DNA from: Globisporangium splendens | Lineage: Eukaryota; Oomycota; Peronosporomycetes; Pythiales; Pythiaceae | DNA length: 49,503 nt | NCBI GenBank assembly: GCA_006386115.1 | Contig: VFIW01000180.1 | Coordinates: 1 to 49,503, forward strand | Direction of reading: 5' to 3' | Shown: one piece after another, positions 1 through 10,114 of the stretch | How the letters are laid out: every line of letters begins with the position of its first letter | Position numbering within the stretch: the first letter of the stretch is position 1 | The notes under the pieces: generated by a model | What the model was told of the DNA's origin: nothing | Seen by the model: only the letters and a program-made list of their open reading frames with translations | Databases searched by the model: none | Translations under genes and position numbers: made by a program

Positions 1-21
1 GTCTTCCTCTCAAGCGCAAGC

Positions 22-376
22 GTGCGTGCCGTGTTTGAGGCTGTCTCGGATAGCCTCTTACAGAACCCAAGTCTCATTGATTGGTTTGGAATAAATTACA
101 ATCCAAATGACATTCATTTGCTCAAAGCTAATCCTGAAATGATAGACTGGACAGTTGTGCGTCGTAATCCAAATGCTATGAATTTGATTCAAGTTAATCC
201 AGAGAGTCGATTGGGGCAATTTGAGTGAGAATCCAATCATTACTACTTACGACTACCAACATATCAAAGAAGATCGCAATTGTTTAAACATAGAATTGAT
301 AGAGGACATCTATCAACCTAGGTTGATTGAGAAATGGCTGAACGACGACAATGAGCTTGAAGACTACCTCATGTAA
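22..376 (+). pseudogene. Giant-virus-type NPN-repeat protein, frameshifted fragment
   Basis: The frame from 22 carries motifs such as NPNDIHLLKANPEMIDW and NPNAMNLI. This 'NPN..I.LL..NP..IDW' repeat is typical of proteins of nucleocytoplasmic large DNA viruses and of their insertions in protist genomes. The first frame stops at 226-228. From about 206 the repeat continues in another frame (DWGNLSENP, then TYDYQHIKEDR) to a TAA at 374-376, including the charged C-terminal tail usual for these proteins. One indel near 200-208 therefore breaks the gene. No ATG is visible; the 5' end is cut by the window or truncated, and a full-length repeat protein is normally much longer. The role of the family is unknown. 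A host-evolved copy of the repeat is possible, but the tail match favours a viral origin. Confidence 0.7.
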
Positions 377-419
377 GTCGATACTCTTTTTTTAAATAGA
401 GCTAAGACGATTCTTCATT

Positions 420-872
420 TTATGTTTTACGCTTACGATAACTAGTATCACCACTTTTGATTTTGTTAGATAAATCTTGGACAAGGTCGACGAGAACTGC
501 ATGTTCTTGCTGGCGCTGTTGCTCGATGTTGTCCGAATGCTTTTTGAGATCTCTGAGTTCCTTGGCTAGTGATAGGTTCTGGCGCTTCATTCGATGGATT
601 TCCAAACTGGAAGCTGCCACTTGTTGTTGCATACGCAGGGTCGCGTCACGGTTAAAGAACTCTTCCTTCAAGACATCTTCATCTTCATCGAACTCCTCGG
701 CCTCCTTCTCATCGGTTGCTTCATCCAGACACCGGACGTCCAGCTGGATAATCAGGAGCCGGATCTCCTTTGGGATGATGTAGCGCGCTGTATCTTCATA
801 TCGCGCTTTGAGAGGAAGCTTGGGCGAGTCGGGGTAGCAAAACGGGAATCTTGATCGGGACGCACGCCACAT
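420..872 (-). CDS. Acidic coiled-coil protein, 150 codons, probably the 3' part of a longer gene
   Basis: The frame starts with ATG at 870-872. It holds a neutral N-terminal part (RYIIPKEIRLLIIQLD), a very acidic stretch around residues 53-70 (DEATDEKEAEEFDEDEDVLKEE), then a long heptad-rich helix with many Gln, Leu and Arg residues and a basic C-terminus ending YRKRKT. The same frame continues upstream to 1046, interrupted only by TGA at 921-923, so the ATG may not be the real start. I do not recognise the family. The acidic segment plus coiled coil resembles the C-terminal half of many oomycete Myb/SANT-like or transposon-associated DNA-binding proteins, but no DNA-binding motif is seen here. 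It may be an exon or a decaying gene. Confidence 0.4.
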   Translation of the reverse strand: MWRASRSRFPFCYPDSPKLPLKARYEDTARYIIPKEIRLLIIQLDVRCLDEATDEKEAEEFDEDEDVLKEEFFNRDATLRMQQQVAASSLEIHRMKRQNLSLAKELRDLKKHSDNIEQQRQQEHAVLVDLVQDLSNKIKSGDTSYRKRKT

Positions 873-1042
873 GGAAATCCGGCTGCGATCGTTTGTTGAT
901 GTACTCTCAGCTTGGCGCCTTCAGTGGTGTGGTTGCAGGTTCGCTCGCGCAGCTTCAGCAACCGGAGCATCCAGAATGACGGGCTTTGACGATATGCGTA
1001 CACTAACTTCTCCCACGCTTTCATCAACGACGTTGGACTCGA

Positions 1043-1711
1043 TCACTTATCACGTTTCTTGTGTCCAGAATGGTATCGCATCTGAAAAAACAAATCAACA
1101 TACAAATGATGACGATCGTGCAGGCAGCCCATGCGAGAGAATTCGTCAAGCGAGTCGACGTTGTCGGAGTCTTCGCGTATCGTACTTGAGTCGAAGAGTG
1201 GAATCGAATAACCATCCTCGATGTGGCCGGTGAAGAGAGGGTCGTACTCCGTCCTCCAGATAGCATTCGTATGGACCAGGAATGCACGAAAGGGGCTGGA
1301 GCCACGGACAACAACATCCCTGGCACTCCCCTCACGCGACTGATTACAGATAGCGCTAGAGACAGTTGCATCCCCAACGCCTAACGAGATACCATTCTGG
1401 GTTCTGGACCGTCCCGCACGCTCCATTCCCTCCGCACGCGCATCTTCCATTCTCCAAGCCGTCAATGAGGTACTACAGGGGACACCATCCCGTGAGTGCC
1501 CCACTGGCGGTGGTAGAGTAGAAGAACCCGCATCTGGCAGAACGTTTACGAACGACTCTTCATCCGACGAATCCAGCGCACTGTGAAGACTGCTCTCGAT
1601 GAGTTGTGTTTGCTGACTGGAGTTCGTGGTTTGTCTTGGTTCTCCCCAGTTCGCGGTTCTTGGGGCAGGGAGTTTTTCTTCGAGAGCGGGTGTTTCTTCT
1701 GATCGTCCCAT
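1043..1711 (-). CDS. Ser/Glu-rich hypothetical protein, possible 5' exon of the same gene
   Basis: A 222-codon frame with a plausible ATG start (MGRSEETPALEEKLP) is low-complexity and hydrophilic, with SSDEES and several Ser/Thr-rich stretches. It ends ...GHKKRDK at a TGA at 1043-1045. The same frame then continues downstream as ...LMKAWEKLVYAYRQSP..., which looks coding, so that TGA may be a premature stop. A pyrimidine-rich acceptor (TTGTTTTTTCAG) lies just before the codons for MRYHSGH at about 1084, suggesting the last codons belong to a separate exon. The frame lies upstream of the acidic coiled-coil frame on the same strand and may be the same broken gene. No domain is recognised. Confidence 0.3.
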   Translation of the reverse strand: MGRSEETPALEEKLPAPRTANWGEPRQTTNSSQQTQLIESSLHSALDSSDEESFVNVLPDAGSSTLPPPVGHSRDGVPCSTSLTAWRMEDARAEGMERAGRSRTQNGISLGVGDATVSSAICNQSREGSARDVVVRGSSPFRAFLVHTNAIWRTEYDPLFTGHIEDGYSIPLFDSSTIREDSDNVDSLDEFSRMGCLHDRHHLYVDLFFQMRYHSGHKKRDK

Positions 1712-1746
1712 CGTAACTTGAGAAATGAGTGGTCAATCACATAATA

Positions 1747-1834
1747 GGCATACAAATGACAAGTCATCGAGCATGTTGCACTTGGGCATACAAATGGCAA
1801 GTTGCACTTGGACACACAAATGGCAAGTCATTGT
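1747..1834 (+). repeat. Three short degenerate repeats around ACAAATGGCAAGT
   Basis: Three copies of (C/A)ACAAATG(A/G)CAAGT lie within about 90 bases, the first two also sharing GCATAC upstream and the last two separated by TTGCACTTGG. The rest of 1712-2091 is AT-richer and shows no convincing coding frame or RNA gene. Confidence 0.5.
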
Positions 1835-2091
1835 TAATATCGGATGACGACAGCGTGTCACACATTGATTTAAAAATAATTACATGGGTAGCCAAGCTCA
1901 TCTACAAATTATTACACAAGTAGGAAATCCCAGGTATAAAGAGTGACATGGATAGCTGCACGTCACATTTACGAATAGTGACGCTTGGCACTAAAATTGA
2001 CATCTAGGATTTATATATACCAAATAACACAGAAGGCACTAAAGCGAATAGAGAGAAGGTAATTCTATTTAACTTATGATCTACATACAGT

Positions 2092-4020
2092 TTAAGAATT
2101 CCTGAGTCTCATTAACACTGCTGACAGTGACGTGTTTCTAAGTCTTGACGGGGTGGCACCGATATCAGTGTCGAGTAGAGCTGCGACTTGGGACATAACA
2201 ACTTGATCATTTCCCCGCGATTCGTCGGTGAGTATCTTCGCACTCTTGGAGTTCATTGCCATATTGGCGAGAAGATCGGCCATCTTGTTTTGTTCTCGTC
2301 TTGTGTGATTCCAGGAGGTCCACGCAAAGTTGGCGATGATTTGATTTACCCGAGCTGCTAGAGGCTGCAACTTGGTCTGGCGTATTGAGGAGAACCCGTT
2401 CTGGGATGCGATAATCGTTTGGCTGTCTCCGAAGACTTCCAACTTGACTTCATAGTGCTGTAGGTAGTGTGCGCTCTATGCTGGACCATCTTTCAGCGCG
2501 CTGTATTCGCACCAATTGTTCGTGACTTGTGGTCCCATGTACGCATAGCCGCATGCTTTGAGTTCCCATCGATTGCTGCGTTCATTCAGGAAGATGAGTC
2601 CCCATCCGCTGCCTCCTGGACCTGGGTTGCCGCGTGCACCTCCATCGAAATACAAACGCGCCGTCGCCCATGCTTCCGGTTGGCGCGACAGGTCTTGTCT
2701 CTCCAGTACGCTGAGCAGTTGGCTCAGGCAAGTTGCATTGATCTTTTCTCCTTTGAGCTTTCTCATCCGATGAGCCACGGCCCGTACTTGCATCACACAC
2801 GCTGTCCACACTCGCTGGGTACTTTCTTCGATAGTGACGTGTTGCCGTTCATGCACTATTTCCACTCTCGTTCTCCATAGCAACACTGGGATGCTTGATG
2901 TGACGATAAACCAAAGCTTCTGTAGTGCTGTCGAGTGTTCCGGAGTAATGAATCCGAAGTGCTTCCCCAATTCCCGGAGCAAAGATCGTTGACCTGACGG
3001 GGCTGTGCGGCTAGCAATATGAGGCAAGAAGAGGTTGAGTGCTTGCTCCGTCAATGTTCGACCCATCCATCGTTCGAGGAAGGCCGCCCACGCGGCTTGT
3101 GCTCACTTGCAACTCCAGATTATGTGTGAGATCGTTTCTTTTGTCTCCCCACATCCGGCATTGCTTGGGCACGCCGAAGACTCGATCCTTCCCGGATGGA
3201 ACAGGTTGAGCTGCATCGTGGAGATCCGGTATGTCGTCCACATCTGATACGGCGTAAGACATCCTCGTTGTTTCCATAGATCTGCTGGTAGCCGATACTG
3301 CACATGACTGTACCACTGGTCAGTTTTCGCGACTTCGTTGAGCTTGTCTATGAGTCCTCCGAGACCTTGATACAACTTGCTGTGCAACCTTCGTGTTCGT
3401 GCTCGGTCAATTGTCTTCTGGATACTGTTTGGGGGAGTACGTTTATGCACCAGCCACGGACAGTGAGTCGTGAGCGGGTGCGGTTTGAATCTCCACCCTA
3501 CGGTTTTTATTTCTTCTTCGATCATTGCATCATCTTGTTGACAGATAACATCCCCATCCCAGTCGGTCGCTGTCCAGAGAACTCCGTTTGCTTGCCGTTG
3601 CATCTGAATGTAGTCCGTGTGGCTCTCCTCCGATACTGGCACAGCGATGATGGTTCCCATGCCGTTGCTGATCCACTTGTACTCTCGTTTGGTGTGTTTC
3701 CTGCTCCACGGCTCCTGGTGACTGTTCAACTGGTTGCCTGCATCGATTTCTACCTCCGGTGAGCATAGAATGATGCTGGTTACGAGTTTTCGCAAGGTGG
3801 TCATTCGTTTGAACGTGAGAGTCGCCGTCATGGTTGGCAGCCGCACGGAGAACACTCGCTCTTCCTCCCGTCTCGCGTTGAAGCTGGCCAAATTGCATTC
3901 CTTCAGGAAGGGAACCGTTTTGACTGTATACTTCTCGCCTTGACTGTCGATTATCCAGGGGTTGTCGTTCCACTGAAAGGATGGCCAGAAGGCTCGAGTC
4001 TCTTCTGATAGTTGATGAAT
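2092..4020 (-). pseudogene. LINE-1 ORF2, 3' part: Cys/His finger and RNase H with two in-frame stops
   Basis: After the frameshift, one frame runs from about 4020 to 2092 with two stops. The first part ends in a finger-like CPSNAGC...HIIWSC segment (zf-RVT type, common after LINE polymerases). TGA at 3103-3105 interrupts it, but AQAAWAAFLERW continues in the same frame. RNase H begins with YFDGGARGNPG at about 2652, followed by NNWCEYSAL, then TAG at 2476-2478, then VFGDSQT and NKMADLLANMAM. All four acidic RNase H residues (D, E, D, D) are present on the two sides of the TAG. Both stops are one C-to-T step from a sense codon (CGA, CAG). Confidence 0.85.
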
Positions 4021-6713
4021 CGTCTGCTCAGGTTTCTCCCAAAATACACACCTGCACGTCCGTCTGATCTCCACTCGAGGTCCAGGGTCGGTAGCAAGGA
4101 TTCCATCTGCCGCTTCAGATCGTATTTCCACGCGAGATTGCGTCCCTCTGCAGCCACCAGGTCTTCACAGAGATACTCCCACCCGAGTCTGTGGATATTG
4201 TTCGTCTGGTACAGCCTTGTCTGTGCGTTCTGGCTTCGCTCCTTGGGTGAAATCGCGCAGCACCCCCAGTTTTGACTTATGTCCTGATGAACCTGTTCAT
4301 GCCATGCTTCTGTGTACTTGTCTCGCGCTCGCTGTAGCCACCGAGTTGTCCGCCGCATCGCTTGTCGCTTTACTGCGAGAGGTATTGAATAGAGACCTAT
4401 GCCTCCTTCCTTGACTGGCAAGTAGAGCAGGGAAGGACTCACCATGTGCCTCGTGCCGTCTGTGCCAAGTGTCGATTTCCACAAAAACTGCTTTTGTAGA
4501 TTCACTAGCTGGTCCAGGACCTTCGCTGGGGGCTTGATGTAGCTGACAGTGAACAGAATCGACGGCAGTAAGACCGAATTCAGTATCAGCACTCTCCCCA
4601 CCACACTGTTGGAGACTTTGGCCGCGATGATCAATCTGGTTCGGAGCTTTTGCAGGCAGTCCTCCCAATTAGCTTGTGTGATGTTCCCGGTACCTATTTG
4701 GATGCCAAGGTACCTCACCGTCTCTCCATGCTTCAGGACCGGAATGCCGCATCTTTGTTCCTGGACTACTGCTGTGTTGAGACAGATGTAGCTGCTTTTC
4801 GTTGGTTGCACGTGCAGACCTGATTGCTGGCCGAACTCGGACAGCAGCTGCACCAGCCGAGGCAGCTGTTTCCCTTGTTTCAAAAAGACGGCGGAGTCAT
4901 CGACGAATGTCGAAATAAGATGGGGTTCCGCTCCGGATCTGGTCACACGAATTCCTTCCAGATGGGGGTCTTGCTGAACTGCTAGTGCGAGAATCTCCGC
5001 GGCAACGATAAACAGGAGAGGGGCCAGGGGGTAACCTTGACGAATTCCCGACTTGACCTCCCATTCTCTCGACACTTCATCGTTCACCAGGTACTGCGCT
5101 GTAGTGTCCGAGTGCATTCGACGTACTAAATCCACAAATTGTCGACCAAAACCGAACTTGCTCAGCACAAGGTACAGAAAGTCTCTGTCCAATGTGTCGT
5201 AAGCCTTCATGAAGTCAAGCATAACAATTCCCGGAGCGTCATCCAACCCTTCAGCACTGTTGTGGTACGCTTTGTCCAACGCAGCTTGCATGATGAGGAT
5301 TGCCTCTCGTACTTCTTTTTCAGTGATGGGTGCCATCAAGTCTTGGTTTTGCGCTTCCGTGACTTTTCGAGTTCCCGGAATGTACACCAGTGCATCAAAT
5401 CGCTGTTCAGCCTTCTGCGGAGGGACCGCAGCATGGCTCTGGCCAGTGATTTGGTTCCATTCTTCCCCCATGATGTCCGCCAGACTCGCGTTTGGTGAGT
5501 GGTACCTTCCGGGAGTCGGTTCCAATCGCGAAATTGTTTGATCCCGCTGCCAGTTGGCGATCCTCCGAAAGAAGTGACGAACATCCCCCTGCGTTGCTTG
5601 CATATACTTGCCGAATTTGAACTCTGCTGCCTCACTTGCCGCGTTTGCTTGCTCTTCGATCAGCTGACGCCTTGTGCGGTTTGCCGGTCGGTGCTGCTGA
5701 TCCTCCAACTTTTGCCGATATCTTCGTACTTGCCGCTTCTCTGCTCGACTTACTCTCAGTATTGCTTTGATGATACGCTGCTCCAGGTTGCTCCATACGA
5801 TTGACCCTTCACTCTGCATCAGCTCCAGATCGTGAGCGATTGCCTTTTGCACCCCAGTCCGCACCAAGTCAGGACGCGAGGTTCGCATCGGGTACCTGCA
5901 CTTGTTCACCTTCCTTGGTCTCTGCGGTTGACTCGTCCATTTCATATGCAGCACCACTGCTTGGTGATCCGAGTAGCGCTTGGGTAGCTCTATGGCCTCC
6001 CATTGCACGGCGCTTCCCAGATTCCCTGCTATATAGAATCGGTCGAGTCGACTGGCTGAGTTTTTTCTCCAGTATGTGAAATGCTCCGTCGGTTCCCTCT
6101 GCACTGGCCACTCCGGATCCTCCACTAGCTCCCGTGCGTCGTAAATGCTCCACTCCGTCACTAGTCGTCTCAGTTCTGCACTTTCGCACTGCACAGATAG
6201 CCGAACTCCTCTTTGGTACCGGTCCCGTTGCTTGTCGAGCACACAATTGAAGTCTCCTCCGAGCACTGCTGCTGCACGACGAGTCCCGAACTCTTTGTTT
6301 AGGCGTCGGAAGAAGTGTTCTCGCTCTGATTTCTTGTTGGGTGCGTACACATTAATCCACACCACTCCCTTGGACTTGATAGCGACTGTGCGATTTGTCC
6401 ACTTGGATTCCTCGATCAGTTGTGTTTCGCTAATCGTCTTCGGATTTGTGAGTATTGCCACTCCGCCGGTCGCGTCAGGATGGATGGACCAAAAGGATGT
6501 TGGTTCGTCCAGGTTTGCAACCCCCGATATTCGGTTCCAGTAATGTCGGAGTCTGCTTTCTTCTTTGGCTGTGGTGATCCTTGTTTCCTGTAAATAAATG
6601 ATATCATACTTTTCTGCGGTTAGTGCCCCCTTGAGGTCCTCTAACCATTTTGTTCGTTCTTTCTTTTTGAATCCGCACACGTTCTGAGTTAATACCGTAG
6701 CGTGTTTGGACAT
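3951..6713 (-). pseudogene. LINE-1 ORF2, 5' part: APE endonuclease and partial reverse transcriptase
   Basis: The frame has 920 codons from ATG at 6711-6713. The endonuclease (residues 1-260) shows QNVCGF, LQET (Glu43), VYAPN, GGDFN (154-156), SRLDRF and YSDH (249-250), so all expected catalytic positions are present. A basic helical linker follows. The polymerase then jumps from KEVREAI (about 472) almost directly to LDFMKAYDTLDR (499, motif A). The stretch holding GPDG, the LLNxDYK segment and GFVPxRS, all seen in the other LINEs of this window, is missing. GIRQGYPLAPLLF (556) and FVDD (603-606, the YxDD site) follow, then the thumb. Frame is lost near 4010-4030; residues after RFI are out-of-frame read-through. 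The deletion should abolish polymerase activity. Confidence 0.85.
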
Positions 6714-6827
6714 GGTCTTTTTTCCTTTTTTTGGTTTTTGTAAAATGCATTCTTGAGGGCATGTAGCGTGGCGTACATTTCTGTGCCTGGGCTACTGCCA
6801 CCTTGGTTACCTGTTGGTGTTGCGCCT

Positions 6828-9458
6828 TTAGTACCTTGAAGGCTCGACCGAGTCCACTTCCATGGTGACTTGAGCCATGATCACCGAAAGAGCTAACCAC
6901 TCGCTGAGCTCCTCTCCACTCTTGAAGGCTGCTTTGAGTTCTCTGGTTTGTTTCAACATCGCACACAAGTCTTCAATCGCCTCGTACAGGATGTCTGGGT
7001 CTTCGGCGTCACTGGACCCGAACGTCTGCAGCTCCTCCTCATACACCACTGTGCAGATGATGTAGCGGCTGAGCTTCTCTAGCTGGGTCGGGTGACAAAG
7101 TCGCAGAACTTCAAGGCCACCATACTTTATTTTTTCTAGCGTCAACCAGTCTTCCTTGGAGTTGAGCAGTGCCACCCGTTGTTGCTTCGTGGTTGCCGTT
7201 GCAATCCTGTCAAACCAACCTGTGATCCATACCCTGGTTTCTGCTTGATCGGTGCGGTATGAAAGACGTTTGAGTCCTTCCTCAATCACCTGTCCGCGCA
7301 GAACTTGCGTCAAGTCCACTAGCGTTGGCCCGCTGAGATGGTTCAGCACATGATGCGGCCCTGGCGACGTCTTCAACATCGCTAGAATTCGCTCCCACTC
7401 ATTGAGAGCTGCCTGCGCCCATACATCACGATTGGACGAGAGCAGAGGAAAGGGGCATTTGGTTTCTTGCTTCCATTGCTCCTGGAACCCTTCCCAATGC
7501 TCCTGCAGCGTGCGCTCGAGGTCTCTTCGTTTCTGCATGGAGTCTCCTTCGACCGCCAAACGTCTCGAGAGCGTTTTGGTTTTCTTGAGGGGGATATTGG
7601 GGCTGTTCAGGTTTATCGCGACGTCACCATCTATTGCTGTGAGCATCAGGGTTTCGTCTCTCTCTCGCTTCCTGGGTTGTTGAGGTAACTCGATTGTGGG
7701 CGAGTGATATACCACAAGCTGATTCTCCTGCGATGCGAACGACCAGCCGTGTTGTCCGCTGAGCTGGTTTGGCTCGAACTTTTCTCGCTCGTCCGGCGAT
7801 GGAGTCCACACTGACTCTCCCAAACTGGAATTGTCGCTGTCCTCCATCGAATCGTCTGTTTCTCGATCGTCTTCGAATTGACCAGATCGGTCCGTCTTAA
7901 GCTCCGCCTTGCTCCTCACGGATCCTTGGAGATGCTTCGCTAATGATGAGCTCGTCATATTCGCCAGTGGTGTTGGGTCGTTCAGGGTTCTGAAATGCAG
8001 ACTGTTGTAGTGTTCGTTTGCGAATTTCATCACAATTGGTAGCGGACTGCTCGTGGCCACTGCTTCGTTTGTGTCTTGACGGAGCTCGTCTTCCCATTGC
8101 TTCCCTGTGCACACATGTTCTTTGGCTGACAAAAACTGGCCGCCTCCATGGACTCTGGATTGCGGCTTGTAAATTGCAAAGCCCTTACGGTCTCCGTACG
8201 TTGTCTCGATCAGCACGAAGATTTTTCTCTGCAAAGCCTTGGCAGCCATCCGCAAGGACTCTGGCCCACCCCACAGGGATCCTGGCAGCGTGGAAGATCG
8301 GCTGGAGGAGCTGCTTGCGATATCGCTGAAATAGTCGAGAACATCTGCTCTCCTTTCTTTTGGGCTCATTTTCCGATCCCCTCTCCCCAGTGCTTCGAGT
8401 ATTCCCAAATGAGTTCCTTCAGGAAATTCGAGATCGAAGTTGAGCCGTGCTGCCGCGTTCATGCTTTGCTTGATTCTGCTCGCCGTGGCCTCGAGCAGCT
8501 TCTCATTGGCCATGTTGTCATGCACGATTTGGAGTATCGCTTCCGCCACTGCATAAAATTGGCAATTTCCGGTAGGTGGTGTTGTTGCTTCTGCAAGTCC
8601 GTTGGCGTCCATCACGTCTTGAATCGTGTACTCCCCATCCCAGTCCATGATGTCGTTACGATTCGGGTTGAGCTCGGTTTGTCTTTCCACGTGCACCTTC
8701 ATTAACTCGTCCATATCTCGTCGGAAGCGCATCAGCTCTTTTGCCCACCGGATGTCATCCTTGGAAATTTGTCTTGGACCGTTTTTCTGGCTTGCCTTTG
8801 ACGCGGGTCCTTTTGTGTTCGCTGCTCCCCCGTTTAGTTTCGCCTTCGCCTGTTCTTTGAGATTGCCGGTTTGTTGTCCTGAAGTTCCTGTTTTCACTGT
8901 AAACGACACATTTTTTGTTAGATTATTTGGGTTGGGGTTCGGTTGTGGGCTGGACGTGTTGGTCTCGTCAGGCGTCACGGGATTCGTGTTCTCGCTCGGC
9001 TTGTTTTCCCCCCTGGCGTGAGGATCCTCTGTTGCGGGTTGAAGTGGCTGTTTCTGTTTGTCGATGCCATCTGAGACAGACTCCTTAATTTCCGCTGCAC
9101 TGGTGAAAGTGGCTGGCTTTCTCGGGAGTTTACTCACGATCTCATCGTCTGCGTGAATACAGTTGTTAGTTTTTAGTTCCTGTTCCGTTGCCTTACACGC
9201 TCGCGCGAAATGTCCCGCTGCTCCACAGATTAAACAAGGAGCCATTCTGTACTTGAATGCGTGGTGAAGGATGATCGTTTGCCCTCTCCAAATAATTCGC
9301 CTGACATCGATAAGCGCTTTTGGACACAATTCCTCTTCAAAGAGTACCTCCCACAACTGCGATTGGTGGGATATTGGACCGTATTTATCGAGTGGGTAGG
9401 CGTAGAATCGCTTGCCTGTCGTCTCCTTCAAGTATTCTAAAAACAAGGAAATATTCAT
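6828..9458 (-). CDS. LINE-1 ORF1: gag-like protein with CCHC zinc knuckle and OTU cysteine protease domain
   Basis: The ATG at 9456-9458 is chosen because further upstream the frame runs through unrelated sequence; it gives 876 codons. Residues about 75-88 form a CCHC knuckle (CLICGAAGHFARAC, spacing C-x2-C-x4-H-x4-C), the nucleic-acid-binding motif of retroelement gag proteins. A Pro/Asn/Thr-rich linker follows. About residues 290-490 read as an OTU domain: TGNCQFYA holds the catalytic Cys, WGGPESLRMAAKAL matches the conserved central WGG motif, and EHYNSLHF holds the catalytic His. The Asp usually two residues before the Cys is Thr here. An acidic Ser-rich linker, a basic PRKRERDE patch (possible nuclear signal) and a helical C-terminal region come last. 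OTU enzymes usually cleave ubiquitin chains; here the target is unknown. Confidence 0.8.
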   Translation of the reverse strand: MNISLFLEYLKETTGKRFYAYPLDKYGPISHQSQLWEVLFEEELCPKALIDVRRIIWRGQTIILHHAFKYRMAPCLICGAAGHFARACKATEQELKTNNCIHADDEIVSKLPRKPATFTSAAEIKESVSDGIDKQKQPLQPATEDPHARGENKPSENTNPVTPDETNTSSPQPNPNPNNLTKNVSFTVKTGTSGQQTGNLKEQAKAKLNGGAANTKGPASKASQKNGPRQISKDDIRWAKELMRFRRDMDELMKVHVERQTELNPNRNDIMDWDGEYTIQDVMDANGLAEATTPPTGNCQFYAVAEAILQIVHDNMANEKLLEATASRIKQSMNAAARLNFDLEFPEGTHLGILEALGRGDRKMSPKERRADVLDYFSDIASSSSSRSSTLPGSLWGGPESLRMAAKALQRKIFVLIETTYGDRKGFAIYKPQSRVHGGGQFLSAKEHVCTGKQWEDELRQDTNEAVATSSPLPIVMKFANEHYNSLHFRTLNDPTPLANMTSSSLAKHLQGSVRSKAELKTDRSGQFEDDRETDDSMEDSDNSSLGESVWTPSPDEREKFEPNQLSGQHGWSFASQENQLVVYHSPTIELPQQPRKRERDETLMLTAIDGDVAINLNSPNIPLKKTKTLSRRLAVEGDSMQKRRDLERTLQEHWEGFQEQWKQETKCPFPLLSSNRDVWAQAALNEWERILAMLKTSPGPHHVLNHLSGPTLVDLTQVLRGQVIEEGLKRLSYRTDQAETRVWITGWFDRIATATTKQQRVALLNSKEDWLTLEKIKYGGLEVLRLCHPTQLEKLSRYIICTVVYEEELQTFGSSDAEDPDILYEAIEDLCAMLKQTRELKAAFKSGEELSEWLALSVIMAQVTMEVDSVEPSRY

Positions 9459-9471
9459 TCTTGTACATCGA

Positions 9472-9832
9472 TGAGACACAAAGGTCCAAGTCGCGGTCCA
9501 CAAGGCCATGGAGCAGCATAAGCTCTCGACCACGAATACCATCATCCAGGCGATACTTAACACGCGCACGTCGATCCTCGCAGCGCCAAATTCGTACAAT
9601 GGTCGCTAAGACAAGACCAAGACGCTCAAGTACAAGTGAGCATCTCGGCGCCAATATTTTCGCGCTTTAACCGGTTCTTCGTGAACCTGGGCAATCACGA
9701 CAAGACCACAAACCAAAAGCTTGCCGAGCATACCGTGAACATCCACATGTTCGCGGCGCTGCAGGTGTCGATCACGGGTGAATACTAACAGGAGGATCTG
9801 AATCGATACATTAAGTTTGTGTACATCCCCGT
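9472..9832 (+). pseudogene. Broken coding relic of unrecognised gene between LINE-1 and the palindrome
   Basis: The plus strand reads as protein-like sequence in pieces: 9475-9606 includes [20 protein letters not shown] and ends at TAA 9607. After a short stretch a second piece includes FSRFNRFFVNLGNHDKTTNQ and VNIHMFAALQVSITGEY, ended by TAA, then QEDLNRYIKFVYIP up to the palindrome edge. Residue composition looks like a real globular protein, but stops and frame changes show it is dead. I cannot name the family. It is bounded by the truncated 5' end of LINE-1 and by the left palindrome arm, so it is probably the remaining piece of whatever occupied this place first. Confidence 0.35.
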
Positions 9833-10114
9833 GGCGCATTTACTTTGGAGGCATACAGTGGCTGTTACCATCCATGGTATCTGGGGAGCTCGACTACGGA
9901 GACTTGATGGACGATCCCAGTCGGACCGCGCGGACTCTGTAATACTGATTGTGGCGCTTCACAACAGACTGCATAGTCTCCGTCGGTTAATGGAATGCCA
10001 CAACGACAGCTCCAAGTATTCAGTATACACTCGAGTCCTCAGAGCGTACGTTGACACACTTCTAGATCCAGAACTCATCCCCTCGTCACACATCCAACCG
10101 AGACGAGTACGGCC

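Larger units (their letters stand above)
2092..9458 (-). mobile_element. LINE-1: non-LTR retrotransposon with OTU-bearing ORF1 and APE/RT/RNase H ORF2
   Basis: On the minus strand the order is ORF1 (CCHC knuckle plus OTU protease), a 114-base gap, then ORF2 with APE-type endonuclease, reverse transcriptase, a Cys/His finger and RNase H. This order marks an APE-class, RNase H-bearing LINE. ORF1 is nearly intact. ORF2 has an internal deletion in the polymerase, a frameshift near 4010-4030 and two in-frame stops (3103-3105 and 2476-2478), so the copy cannot move on its own. The 5' end appears truncated near 9460, where unrelated coding-like sequence begins on the other strand. No clear poly(A) tail or target-site duplication was seen near 2040-2092. 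Confidence 0.9.
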
